Part shown: one piece after another, positions 1-6,254 of the stretch
Numbering within the stretch: position 1 is the stretch's first letter
Layout of the letters: every line of letters starts with the position of its first letter
NCBI GenBank assembly: GCA_038320555.1
Contig: JBBQEJ010000175.1
Coordinates: 1 to 10,323, forward strand
Source of the DNA: JALZOC01 sp038320555
Lineage (GTDB): Bacteria; Acidobacteriota; Vicinamibacteria; Vicinamibacterales; 2-12-FULL-66-21
Length of the DNA stretch: 10,323 nt
Direction of reading: 5' to 3'
The notes under the pieces: model-generated
The model's input: only the letters and a program-made list of their open reading frames with translations
The model's database searches: none
What the model was told of the DNA's origin: nothing
Program-made: the position numbers and the translations under genes

Positions 1-72
1 TACCTCGCCCATACCGCCCGCGCCGAGCGGCGATACGATCTCGTACGGGCCGAGGCGCGTTCCGGCGATCAC
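1..72 (-). CDS. Ser/Thr protein kinase, N-terminal fragment (runs off left edge)
   Basis: Only the first 24 codons are visible. They read V(M)-I-A-G-T-R-L-G-P-Y-E-I-V-S-P-L-G-A-G-G-M-G-E-V. This is the opening of a bacterial Hanks-type (PknB-like) kinase: a GTRLGPYEIV lead-in followed by the glycine-rich ATP-binding loop GAGGMGEV at residues 17-24. The start is taken as GTG at 72-70, because the first in-frame stop upstream is TGA at 117-115 and no ATG lies between. No convincing Shine-Dalgarno sequence precedes it, so the start is moderately certain. The catalytic core and any sensor domain lie outside the window. In Acidobacteriota such kinases often carry C-terminal TolB/PD40 or TPR domains, but that cannot be seen here. 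The gene is divergent from the glycosidase at 247, with which it shares a 174-bp upstream region. Confidence 0.85.
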   Translation of the reverse strand, partial: MIAGTRLGPYEIVSPLGAGGMGEV

Positions 73-246
73 GGTTTTTGCGCAGTGCTGGGTTCGCGAA
101 TCGGCGTCCTTGTATCAGACATCCTGCCCGAAAGCAATCAGGGTGACGCAGCAACCGCGAACCGCGAACACTCGAATGAGGCGCAGTGTTGAGAAGGTAG
201 AATCCAGTACGGTCGAAGAACGCTTATCACGTAAGGAGCCTCAGGC
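73..246. promoter_or_regulatory. Divergent intergenic region between kinase and glycosidase
   Basis: These 174 bp must hold the promoters of both flanking genes if they are transcribed independently. On the plus strand a TAGAAT hexamer (198-203) could be a -10 box but has no good -35 partner. AAGGAG (233-238), 8 nt before the GTG at 247, is a clear Shine-Dalgarno sequence for the glycosidase. A short tandem of ACCGCGA lies at about 153-167. An 11-mer GCGCAGTG-C/T-TG occurs at 80-90 and again at 181-191 in the same orientation. I cannot tell whether these repeats are operators or chance. Confidence 0.3.
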
Positions 247-1281
247 GTGCAAGTCGGTGTGAACTATCCATGGTTCGACTACGGATGGGACTTCGGGCTT
301 GCCCCCCCGGCCTGGCGCGATGGAAGGAGCACGCCCGGCTGGTACGCCGAGATCGATAACCACCTTCGCCTTTTCCAGAATCTTGGTATCAGCGTGGTCC
401 GCTGGTTCATTGTGGCGGACGGGCTGACCTACGGTGTCGGGGACTCCGCACCGGTGCCCGATCGGATCGGGAGCGGCGGCTGGCGGTTCGATCCGCCGGC
501 GCTCAGTGCCGAATTTCTCGAGCACTTCGATGAGCTGCTCGCACGATTCGAAGCCGCACGAGCCAATGGTCGGCCGGAGATCCAGCTGCTGCCGGTACTC
601 ATCGACTTTCATTTCTGCGAATCAGGAATCCGGCCGGTCGAGAAACCGAACCCGGTTAGGCCGCGCAAACCCTCCCGGGACCCTGGCTGGGTGAAACAGG
701 GACGCGCGGATGCTCTCACCGATGCCACCAAGCGCAAGCGCTTCCTGGATCTGGTCCTCGATCCGCTGCTGCTCGCCTCACATCGTCGCTCCGCGATGAT
801 TTATGCCTGGGAGCTCATCAACGAGCCGGAATGGGTGACGGCCGGCTGGCATTCAAACCCATTCGCGCGTACGCCCGTTCCCGAAGCGGCGATGCGCGCG
901 TTCATCGAAGAGGGAACCGAGCGAATTCGCGCGGCTGCCTTCAAGCCGACGATCGGTTTCGCGAAGATCGGCACTCTGCGGCAGTCTGGAATCACCGCGG
1001 AGCTCAATCAGTTCCATCACTATCCGGGTGGCGCCCGAGCGTTGGACCGCCACGACCTCGATGCCGGCCTTCCCGGCATCATCGGCGAGTTCGCCACCGC
1101 GGGGACAGATGTGTGGCCGGAGCTGACGGCGAGCGATCAGAGTGTGCTCCACCGTCTGCAGTTGGCCCGATCGCACGGTTATCCCCTGGCGATCCTCTGG
1201 TCATTCCTGGCCCACGATCGTCACACGATCTGGTCGGCCGCCGTTGAGCGCGATATCGATACGTTCACTCACGAGGCCTGA
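247..1281 (+). CDS. Cytosolic clan GH-A-like (GH5/mannanase-type) glycosidase, 344 aa
   Basis: This is a predicted (beta/alpha)8-barrel glycoside hydrolase of retaining clan GH-A. Features in order: an N-terminal GVNYPWFDYGWDFG strand (residues 4-17); VVRWF (50-54), the Arg-containing strand common in GH5-type enzymes; YAWELINEPEW (186-196), where Glu193 of Asn-Glu-Pro fits the acid/base; QFHHYP (255-260); GIIGEFAT (277-284), where Glu281 fits the nucleophile; and ILWSF (316-320), the usual barrel-8 Trp. This catalytic pair is seen directly; the substrate (beta-mannan, beta-glucan or other) is not determinable. There is no signal peptide or membrane segment, so it probably acts in the cytoplasm on small oligosaccharides. 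The GTG start at 247 is supported by AAGGAG 8 nt upstream and by the conserved GVNYPW beginning at residue 4. It stands alone on its strand and converges on the HTH-PD40 gene. Confidence 0.82.
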   Translation: MQVGVNYPWFDYGWDFGLAPPAWRDGRSTPGWYAEIDNHLRLFQNLGISVVRWFIVADGLTYGVGDSAPVPDRIGSGGWRFDPPALSAEFLEHFDELLARFEAARANGRPEIQLLPVLIDFHFCESGIRPVEKPNPVRPRKPSRDPGWVKQGRADALTDATKRKRFLDLVLDPLLLASHRRSAMIYAWELINEPEWVTAGWHSNPFARTPVPEAAMRAFIEEGTERIRAAAFKPTIGFAKIGTLRQSGITAELNQFHHYPGGARALDRHDLDAGLPGIIGEFATAGTDVWPELTASDQSVLHRLQLARSHGYPLAILWSFLAHDRHTIWSAAVERDIDTFTHEA

Positions 1282-1367
1282 CGTCTCTCGCGGAGATCGC
1301 GGAATGTCTCGCGTAGAGAGCGCCAAACGCGCGGAGAAGGGAGCGGCTGCGAGTGCCTTCCCGGCAA

Positions 1368-1384
1368 CTCGCGCTTCGCGCGAG
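1368..1384. terminator. GC-rich hairpin downstream of the glycosidase
   Basis: A perfect 7-bp inverted repeat, CTCGCGC-TTC-GCGCGAG, lies 86 bp after the glycosidase stop. No T-run follows on either strand, so intrinsic termination is plausible but weak. It may instead be a structured part of the intergenic repeat region. Confidence 0.35.
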
Positions 1385-1397
1385 CAGGAGGGTTAGG

Positions 1398-1449
1398 AGA
1401 TCTCAAACAAGCAGCTCATTGATCCTAGGGCTGTTTGTTTCTGAGATCT
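1398..1449. terminator. Long imperfect hairpin between convergent genes
   Basis: The left arm at 1398-1415 starts AGATCTCA-AACA. It pairs with the right arm at 1430-1449, which ends TGAGATCT, through AGATCTCA plus an AACAA-CAGC stretch, with one mismatch and a small bulge around a 14-nt loop containing CCTAGG. It lies between the convergent glycosidase (stop at 1281) and HTH-PD40 gene (stop at 1573), so it could terminate both. The right arm contains GTTTGTTT, but no clean T-run follows the stem. A mobile or REP-like repeat is an alternative. Confidence 0.45.
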
Positions 1450-1462
1450 TCTGACCCGCCTG

Positions 1463-1483
1463 GCTCCGGCCGAAGGCCGGAGC
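1463..1483. repeat. Perfect 9-bp inverted repeat (GCTCCGGCC-GAA-GGCCGGAGC)
   Basis: Both 9-nt arms match perfectly around a GAA trinucleotide loop, giving a very stable stem in either transcript. It sits 13 bp past the long hairpin and just before the CTCTGCGT tandem. It may be part of a bidirectional terminator or of a REP-like intergenic element. Confidence 0.5.
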
Positions 1484-1507
1484 TGCCGGAAGCGCAGCGC
1501 AGCCTTT

Positions 1508-1530
1508 CTCTGCGTGCTCTGCGTCCTGCG
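1508..1530. repeat. Short degenerate tandem repeat of CTCTGCGT(G/C)
   Basis: CTCTGCGT occurs at 1508-1515 and 1517-1524 with a 9-bp period, followed by a decayed copy, CCTGCG. On the minus strand it reads ACGCAGAG repeated. From memory, similar period-9 CACAGAG/ACGCAGAG-type strings recur between genes in many environmental bacterial genomes. With two clear copies here, it is only a candidate remnant. Confidence 0.4.
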
Positions 1531-1572
1531 CGCGAGCTTGTCGTGACAGGCAACCGACCGTCGCCCGAGCAG

Positions 1573-3270
1573 TCAACGTGTCGCCATCGTCCACACGCCC
1601 CATTGGCCGGAGCGGCGGCTGTGGTATGCAACGCGGCGTCCGTCTGGCGACCACGAGAACTCCTCGGCGGATCGATCATCGAGGACCTTTCGCATCGAGC
1701 CGGACGCGACATCGAGCAGCCACACGCCGTCGCGATACACCTGGAAAAGGATGCGACGGCCGTCGGGCGAGACAGCGGGGGTGCGCAGCAGCCGGCCTGG
1801 CTGCGGCGACCGATACACTCGATGCGTCCCACGCCCGATGTCCAGCACGATGATTCGATCTTCGTGGCTGTAGGCGATCCGCTGGCCGTCCGGGAACCAT
1901 GAGCCGCCCCACGGCTGTCCATATGGATAAGAGGTCAGGCGGCGAAGCTGACCGGACGCGAGCGTCAGCTGCCACAGGTTCCACGCACGCGGGTGAGCGG
2001 GCTCTGCCCGCACGAAGACGAGGCTGCGGCCGTCTGGCGACCAGCTCGGGACCGCCGCGTAACCCTTGCCGCTGACCTGGCGCGCGTGACTGCCGTCCGC
2101 GTTCGCCACATAGACGGCGCGCTCGCCATCACGGTCCGAGTCGAACGCGATATGTGTCCCGTCTGGCGATGGCCGCGCATGGAAGTTACGCGCGTCGTCG
2201 GCCACAACGGGCGCGACCCGCAACACGACGCCGTCGGCGTTCGTGTCGGCCCGCATGAGCGCGCTACGGCTCGCCGTCTTGGCGTGATAGAAAATCGTCT
2301 GTCCGTCCGCAGCGAAGGTTGGAGAATACACAGCCGCATCTCGCGCCAGTCCTTCAGCGCGGTGCGCGGGCGTGAACGACAGACCTGCGGTGCCGGCAAC
2401 GGCCGGTTGTGACTGGCCAATGGACGTCACGGGTGCGGCTTCGGGCGCAGGCGGTGATTCGGCGGGAACGGACGCGTGGGCTGCTTGCGCGGAGCGCGCC
2501 TCAGGCCCTTTCGCGACATGCGCACGCCAGGACGACGCATTCGAGAACAAAAAGAACCCGAGGAGGCCGCTGGCAGCCATCATCAAGGCTGCCGCGCCTG
2601 CCGCCAGGTACGGCCTGCTCGTGTGACGCGCCAGAGGTGCTTCCTCGGCTTCGGGTATCGGGGGGACGGAGCGGTACGCGACGTCGAAGCCGCTCGATGG
2701 AGTGAGTGCCGGCGCCATGTGGTCCGCATTCGGACTGGCACCGAGGCCACCGTGGCGTTGCTCCCCAATTGTCGTCTCGAGGGCCGGCCACGCTGTGGAC
2801 GGCTGGGCCTGGGAATCATGCGGTGGCTCAATCGGCTCGCCCTGGGTTACTTGCGAGCGCGATCCCACCGAGGTCTGTCCTTCGGAAGCAAAGAGCTCCT
2901 CCTCCGGCGAGAACTCGAGCGCAATCACCTGAATTGGTTGAGGGTCGGAATCGAGCGCTTGTGGAACCGTCGCTACCGCGGGCGCCGGGACAACTGCGTC
3001 AGCGGGCTTGGCCAGCAAAGGCCAGACGGCGGCGACCACCATATCAGGGTCAAACCCCGACGCGCGCGCGTACCTCACGAGTTGCGTACGGCCGTACAGG
3101 CCGGCAGGCCAGGCTGTCATGTCGCCGGACTCGAGCTGCTCGAGAAGCGCCCGGGGAATTCTGCTGCGCTCGGCCACCTGCTCCAGCATGAATCCGTTCG
3201 CACGGCGAGCGCGGCGCAACTCCCCGAGTGTTGCGCCGGCAGAGTTGGGGACCTGATCGTCGCATGCCAT
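1573..3270 (-). CDS. HTH - transmembrane - PD40 (TolB-like) beta-propeller protein, 565 aa
   Basis: Three parts are visible. Residues about 12-82 are a RodZ-type (HTH_25) helix-turn-helix: GATLGELRRARRANGF, then LEQVAERSRIP, then ALLEQLESGD and the WPAGLYGRTQLVRYAR segment typical of that family. A Pro/Ala/Glu-rich linker follows, with one hydrophobic helix at about 221-243 (YLAAGAAALMMAASG and onward). Residues 314-565 hold six PD40/WD40-like blades marked by SPDG or similar (FAADGQTIFY, PSPDGTHIAF, WSPDGRSLVF, WFPDGQRIAY, VSPDGRRILF, WSPDGRRVAY). The expected topology is a cytoplasmic HTH, one membrane pass and an extracytoplasmic propeller. ATG at 3270 is chosen because family similarity begins just after it. 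The frame stays open 87 codons further upstream, but that part is Arg-rich and unlike any domain. The only Shine-Dalgarno-like AAGGGAG is about 17 nt away, so the start is not certain. The role is unknown; a membrane-bound sensor or scaffold is an inference. Confidence 0.85.
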   Translation of the reverse strand: MACDDQVPNSAGATLGELRRARRANGFMLEQVAERSRIPRALLEQLESGDMTAWPAGLYGRTQLVRYARASGFDPDMVVAAVWPLLAKPADAVVPAPAVATVPQALDSDPQPIQVIALEFSPEEELFASEGQTSVGSRSQVTQGEPIEPPHDSQAQPSTAWPALETTIGEQRHGGLGASPNADHMAPALTPSSGFDVAYRSVPPIPEAEEAPLARHTSRPYLAAGAAALMMAASGLLGFFLFSNASSWRAHVAKGPEARSAQAAHASVPAESPPAPEAAPVTSIGQSQPAVAGTAGLSFTPAHRAEGLARDAAVYSPTFAADGQTIFYHAKTASRSALMRADTNADGVVLRVAPVVADDARNFHARPSPDGTHIAFDSDRDGERAVYVANADGSHARQVSGKGYAAVPSWSPDGRSLVFVRAEPAHPRAWNLWQLTLASGQLRRLTSYPYGQPWGGSWFPDGQRIAYSHEDRIIVLDIGRGTHRVYRSPQPGRLLRTPAVSPDGRRILFQVYRDGVWLLDVASGSMRKVLDDRSAEEFSWSPDGRRVAYHSRRSGQWGVWTMATR

Positions 3271-3347
3271 CCGCAGGGTCTTTGCGACTCCCTTGCCAAC
3301 TTCAGTCGTCCCAATTGCCGCACAATCAATCGGCTGCTGTGTTGTGC

Positions 3348-3360
3348 GTGTCCAGGACAC
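3348..3360. promoter_or_regulatory. 13-bp palindrome GTGTCC-A-GGACAC upstream of the HTH-PD40 gene
   Basis: A perfect 6-bp inverted repeat around one base lies 77 bp upstream of the HTH-PD40 start and 83 bp past the DUF72 stop. The size and position suit a dimeric regulator's operator, but a weak transcript hairpin or chance is equally possible. Confidence 0.25.
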
Positions 3361-3443
3361 ATGACGGCGCGAGGACAGCTCTGCCGCGAGCCGAGCAGTT
3401 TGTCGTCGTGATGTTGGTGACGTCCGAGGAGAGTCCGACCGGC

Positions 3444-4181
3444 CTACATCGCGGAGCGACTGAGAACCATTTGCAGCTCGAGGGCGTTCTCGAGCGCGGC
3501 GCCACTCGCCGTGTTGTCGAATACACACCAAGCCTCCACGGACGGGGGGATCAAGCGCAACGTGTCCCCCAACGCCGCGATGTTTTCACCGCTGTACCGG
3601 GACCAGTACTTCCGCGGCGCACCGTGCAGTCGAAAGTACACAATCCCTGTCCAACCGCCCGGGAGTTCCGCTCCGGCTACAGGTGGTGGATCGGCCGCCA
3701 CCCGTGCGACTTTGAAACGCACCAGGACCGCATCAGCCTCTGCGGATAACCACGTCTGATGCCGCGGCTCGCAGACGATGAGACCGTCGTGGCGGGACCG
3801 GACGAGGTCGAAAAACCTGACCGCCGCGCGGCGATCGAAAGCGAGCGACGGAGGAAGCTGGACGAGGAGCGGCCCGCGCTTCTTCGTCAAGCCCGCGGTC
3901 TCGTCGAGGAACCGCTCGAGGGGCAGGCGCGTGGCCCGCAGCTTGTGGTCGTGCGTAATCGCGCGGGGCAGCTTGACTGCGAACCGAAAATCGGGCGGCG
4001 TGGACATCGCCCACTTCGCGTACGTCGCGGGCGAGTGCGACCGATGGAACGACGAATTGATCTCCGCGCAACACAACAGGCCTGCGTAGCGTTGGAGGTG
4101 CGTTCCCTCGCCCGTGAAGCGATCCGCGGAGGCGCGTGGGATGGACCATCCGGCGGTCCCGATGTGAATCCGTTTACACAT
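3444..4181 (-). CDS. DUF72 (YecE-like) family protein, 245 aa
   Basis: This belongs to the DUF72 TIM-barrel family. Its biochemical function is not established. Visible signatures are the N-terminal HIGTAGWSIP (residues 5-14; many homologues have GTSGW), CAEINSSFHRS, PPDFRFAVKLPRAITHD, GPLLVQLPPSL, VYFRLHGAPRKYWSRYS near residue 185, and the C-terminal CVFDNTASGAALENAL. The length matches the usual 230-270 residues, so it looks complete. ATG at 4181 is used because conserved sequence begins four residues later. The frame continues 39 codons upstream with two GTG codons (4199 and 4193) that could serve instead, and the GGGAAG next to the ATG is too close to be a good ribosome site. It lies 159 bp downstream of DUF892 on the same strand. 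No catalytic role should be inferred from context. Confidence 0.88.
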   Translation of the reverse strand: MCKRIHIGTAGWSIPRASADRFTGEGTHLQRYAGLLCCAEINSSFHRSHSPATYAKWAMSTPPDFRFAVKLPRAITHDHKLRATRLPLERFLDETAGLTKKRGPLLVQLPPSLAFDRRAAVRFFDLVRSRHDGLIVCEPRHQTWLSAEADAVLVRFKVARVAADPPPVAGAELPGGWTGIVYFRLHGAPRKYWSRYSGENIAALGDTLRLIPPSVEAWCVFDNTASGAALENALELQMVLSRSAM

Positions 4182-4279
4182 CTTCCCACGCACGATCACG
4201 CTCGAGCGATCTATCCGTGAACACGTCTTCGGGCGAAGTCTGCGGTCGTCACGGCAACAGCCCCCTTCGCGTTGTGTTC

Positions 4280-4325
4280 GGGGAAGCAGAATCTGCACAA
4301 AATGCAGGGCGGTCGTCTGTTCCCC
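4280..4325 (-). terminator. Nested hairpin downstream of the DUF892 gene
   Basis: An outer stem pairs GGGGAA-g-CAGA (4280-4290) with TCTGTTCCCC (4316-4325), 10 bp with one bulged base. Inside it is a perfect small hairpin, CTGCA-CAAAA-TGCAG (4293-4307). On the minus strand it begins 15 nt after the DUF892 stop, where a terminator would be expected, but no U-run follows. A processing or attenuation structure before the DUF72 gene is also possible. Confidence 0.4.
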
Positions 4326-4340
4326 AAAACGCGATATCGC

Positions 4341-4937
4341 CTACCGGCGCGACGATCGCTTCGCCGAGGGCGCCGTACGCTTCTTCGGCGACGACCGGCG
4401 AGACGCAACTTCGGCACCGTTGTCTTTACCAGCGTGGTGCGCCGCGTCGGCTGCCTCCTGATTGATCCCCGCCTCAGCCAATGACGTCAATTTCCTGTCC
4501 GCCGCCTTTTCTTCGTTGAGCGTCTGCTCCAGGAGCTCGGCCGCCTGAGTGTGACCCATGACACGCGCCCATGCGACCAAGGTCCCGTACGCCGCCATCT
4601 CATAGTGTTCGGCTCGCTGGCCCGCGGCAATCAGACACGCGTCCATCGTGGTGTCATCGAAGTCCTCTTCCAATGCCGACTTGCCTTCTTCGATGATGCC
4701 GGCGATACCGTCACAGTGTTTGCCTCTCACTTTCTCGTCCAGCGTGGCGAAGACCTCTTCCAAACGCGTGACGTGTCTCTGCGTCTCCTTCAGGTGTGCC
4801 TCGAAAGCCGATCGCAACGTGGGCGCACTTGCGGCTTTCGCCATCTTTGGCAACGCTTTCGTCAGCTGCTTCTCAGCATCGTACGCATCACGAAGCTCGT
4901 CAACGAACGCATCATGCAGTGTTCCAGACTCGGCCAT
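4341..4937 (-). CDS. YciE/YciF-type ferritin-like protein (DUF892), 198 aa
   Basis: This is a four-helix ferritin-like protein of the DUF892 family, named for E. coli YciE/YciF. Members are stress-associated and are predicted to bind a di-iron site. Helices with candidate metal ligands are visible: helix 1 DELRDAYDAEKQL (Glu14, Glu22), helix 2 FEAHLKETQRHVTRLEEVF (Glu51, His55), helix 3 AAGQRAEHYEMAAYGTL (Glu110, His111, Glu113), and helix 4 LEQTLNEEKAADRKL (Glu143). After about residue 165 the protein ends in a Lys/Arg/Ser-rich tail (residues 180-198) beyond the ferritin core. ATG at 4937 has an ideal AAGGAG 7 nt upstream. Its start is 42 bp after the catalase stop on the same strand, which suggests cotranscription with katE in an oxidative-stress operon. 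The ligand assignment comes from pattern, not alignment. Confidence 0.92.
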   Translation of the reverse strand: MAESGTLHDAFVDELRDAYDAEKQLTKALPKMAKAASAPTLRSAFEAHLKETQRHVTRLEEVFATLDEKVRGKHCDGIAGIIEEGKSALEEDFDDTTMDACLIAAGQRAEHYEMAAYGTLVAWARVMGHTQAAELLEQTLNEEKAADRKLTSLAEAGINQEAADAAHHAGKDNGAEVASRRSSPKKRTAPSAKRSSRR

Positions 4938-4979
4938 GTTCTGTCTCCTTCAGTGAAGTGTGACGGGTAGCGGACGGAC

Positions 4980-6242
4980 CTACACGACCGGCGGATCCGC
5001 CTCGCGGTCAAAATGCCGGTGTTTCTCGAGTGCGCCCACGAATGCCTCCACGACGGAGGCCTCGGCCCCCTCGCCGAAGACGAGACCCGGATCGGGCTGC
5101 CCGGATGGCAACGTCGACGGGATACCCGCCTTTTCCAACAGTGCGGCGCCGTCGAGCACCAGAATTGGTTTGCAGTGGCGATACTGATCCTTCACGAACT
5201 CGAGTGCGCGGCCATCCATGGCGAGCCGCTTGGCGGCGTCGGCGCCGCCGGGAAATGCGACCGCATCGAAGAGCACTGACGGCACGGCCTCAAACGTCGC
5301 GTCGACTTCGACTGGATCGCCGTGCATCGATTCGACCATGCCGAGACGCGCCCCGATGAATCGTGGAGTAGCGCCGCCGGCGAGGAGGCGGTCCGCAAGC
5401 GCGCGCAGCTTGCCGGCGTCGATCCCATCGGCGACCAGGATCGCCACCCGACGCGCACGGATGCCAGCGGACCCCGGTCGTGCAAAGAGCGACAAGCCGG
5501 AGGACCGCGTCACCTCCGGGTCGACCCGCTTCTGAAGCACCTTAGGCATCGGCTCCGGCATCTGCCGCATTCCAAGGCCGTCAGCCACGGCTTTGGCGAG
5601 CTCTGAGGCCACGTTCATGAGACCCGACACCATGCGTTCCCGGATCGCCGGTGTCTGCACGCGCGACAGCTCAAACCGAAACGCGTTGATGATGTGTCTT
5701 TGCTCCACGGCCGTCTGGCTGTTCCAGAAGAGCGTGGCCTGCGTATAGTGATCGGCAAAGCGCTCAGCTTTCCCTCGCACTTTGTGCGCCGACGCTTCCA
5801 TGGGTTCCGGAAACGACACAAATCCAGCGGCGCCTGCCTGAAACGGGCACCCTCCTCCGAGGGAGTTCGGTTCGTACGCCACCCGGCCACGATGAATCGC
5901 CTGCCGGTGCATGCCGTCGCGTTGGTTGTTGTGCGCCTGAGCCAACGGTGCATTGATCGGGATCTCGTGGAAGTTGGGCCCCCCAAGCCGGGAGATCTGC
6001 GTATCGACGTACGAATGGATTCGTCCGGCCAGGAGTGGATCGTTCGTGAAGTCGATTCCCGGCACAATGTGCGCCGTGCAGAACGCGACCTGTTCGGTTT
6101 CGGCAAAGAAGTTGTCCGGGTTGCGGTTGAGCACCAACTTGCCGATGGGTGTCACCGGAACCAGCCCCTCGGGCACGATCTTCGTCGCGTCCAATACGTC
6201 GAAGGTGAAGCTGTCCGCCTGTTCCTCGGTAAAGATCTGCAC
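4980..6242 (-). CDS. katE: Catalase KatE, C-terminal part (420 aa, possible GTG restart)
   Basis: This is the continuation of the same frame after the TAG. It starts four residues past the stop at GTG 6242 and begins V(M)QIFTEEQADSFTFDVLDATK. It carries the second half of the catalase core: NRNPDNFFAETEQVAFCTAHIVPGIDF, the proximal Tyr78 (Tyr466 of the whole) in RIHSYVDTQISRLGGPNF, and the HNNQRDGMHR segment. It also has the helical domain (FWNSQTAVEQRHIINAF) and the C-terminal Rossmann-like DJ-1/PfpI domain from about residue 263 (RRVAILVADGID, FPGGADAAKRL). The position equivalent to a DJ-1 nucleophile is not an obvious Cys, as is normal in catalases. No further stop or frame slip is seen across 423 codons, arguing that decay, if real, is recent. 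Whether it is translated separately is unknown. Confidence 0.7.
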   Translation of the reverse strand: MQIFTEEQADSFTFDVLDATKIVPEGLVPVTPIGKLVLNRNPDNFFAETEQVAFCTAHIVPGIDFTNDPLLAGRIHSYVDTQISRLGGPNFHEIPINAPLAQAHNNQRDGMHRQAIHRGRVAYEPNSLGGGCPFQAGAAGFVSFPEPMEASAHKVRGKAERFADHYTQATLFWNSQTAVEQRHIINAFRFELSRVQTPAIRERMVSGLMNVASELAKAVADGLGMRQMPEPMPKVLQKRVDPEVTRSSGLSLFARPGSAGIRARRVAILVADGIDAGKLRALADRLLAGGATPRFIGARLGMVESMHGDPVEVDATFEAVPSVLFDAVAFPGGADAAKRLAMDGRALEFVKDQYRHCKPILVLDGAALLEKAGIPSTLPSGQPDPGLVFGEGAEASVVEAFVGALEKHRHFDREADPPVV

Positions 6243-6248
6243 GCCCAG

Positions 6249-6254
6249 TTCCTA
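6249..6254 (-). promoter_or_regulatory. Premature TAG overlapping a Shine-Dalgarno-like AGGA
   Basis: On the minus strand the bases read TAGGAA, followed by CTGGGC and GTG (6242-6240). The TAG stops the catalase frame. Its last two bases begin AGGA, 7 nt before an in-frame GTG. With TGG in this position the sequence would be TGGGAA, a poorer ribosome site. Termination-reinitiation is therefore possible; it is inferred, not shown. Confidence 0.4.

Noticed and set aside
80..191. Repeated GCGCAGTG-C/T-TG 11-mer and ACCGCGA tandem upstream of the glycosidase
   Set aside because: They are short, imperfect, and not placed symmetrically to any promoter element; chance similarity in GC-rich DNA is sufficient. 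They are noted only in the intergenic entry.
2476..3411. 311-codon plus-strand ORF opposite the HTH-PD40 gene
   Set aside because: It is antisense to a gene with clear domains and has an Arg/Gly/Cys-biased composition with no recognisable motif; long antisense frames are expected at this GC content.
3271..3531. 87-residue N-terminal extension of the HTH-PD40 protein
   Set aside because: It is Arg/Ser-rich with no domain, and the HTH similarity begins just after the ATG at 3270. The region is more likely untranslated.
6243..6254. Frameshift as the cause of the split catalase
   Set aside because: The two catalase pieces are in the same frame (codon positions 6254 and 6242 differ by 12), so the break is one stop codon, not an insertion or deletion.
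6252..6254. Pyrrolysine or other programmed amber decoding
   Set aside because: The position normally holds an ordinary aromatic residue, there is no supporting machinery in the window, and a point mutation explains it more simply. Kept only as a remote option.
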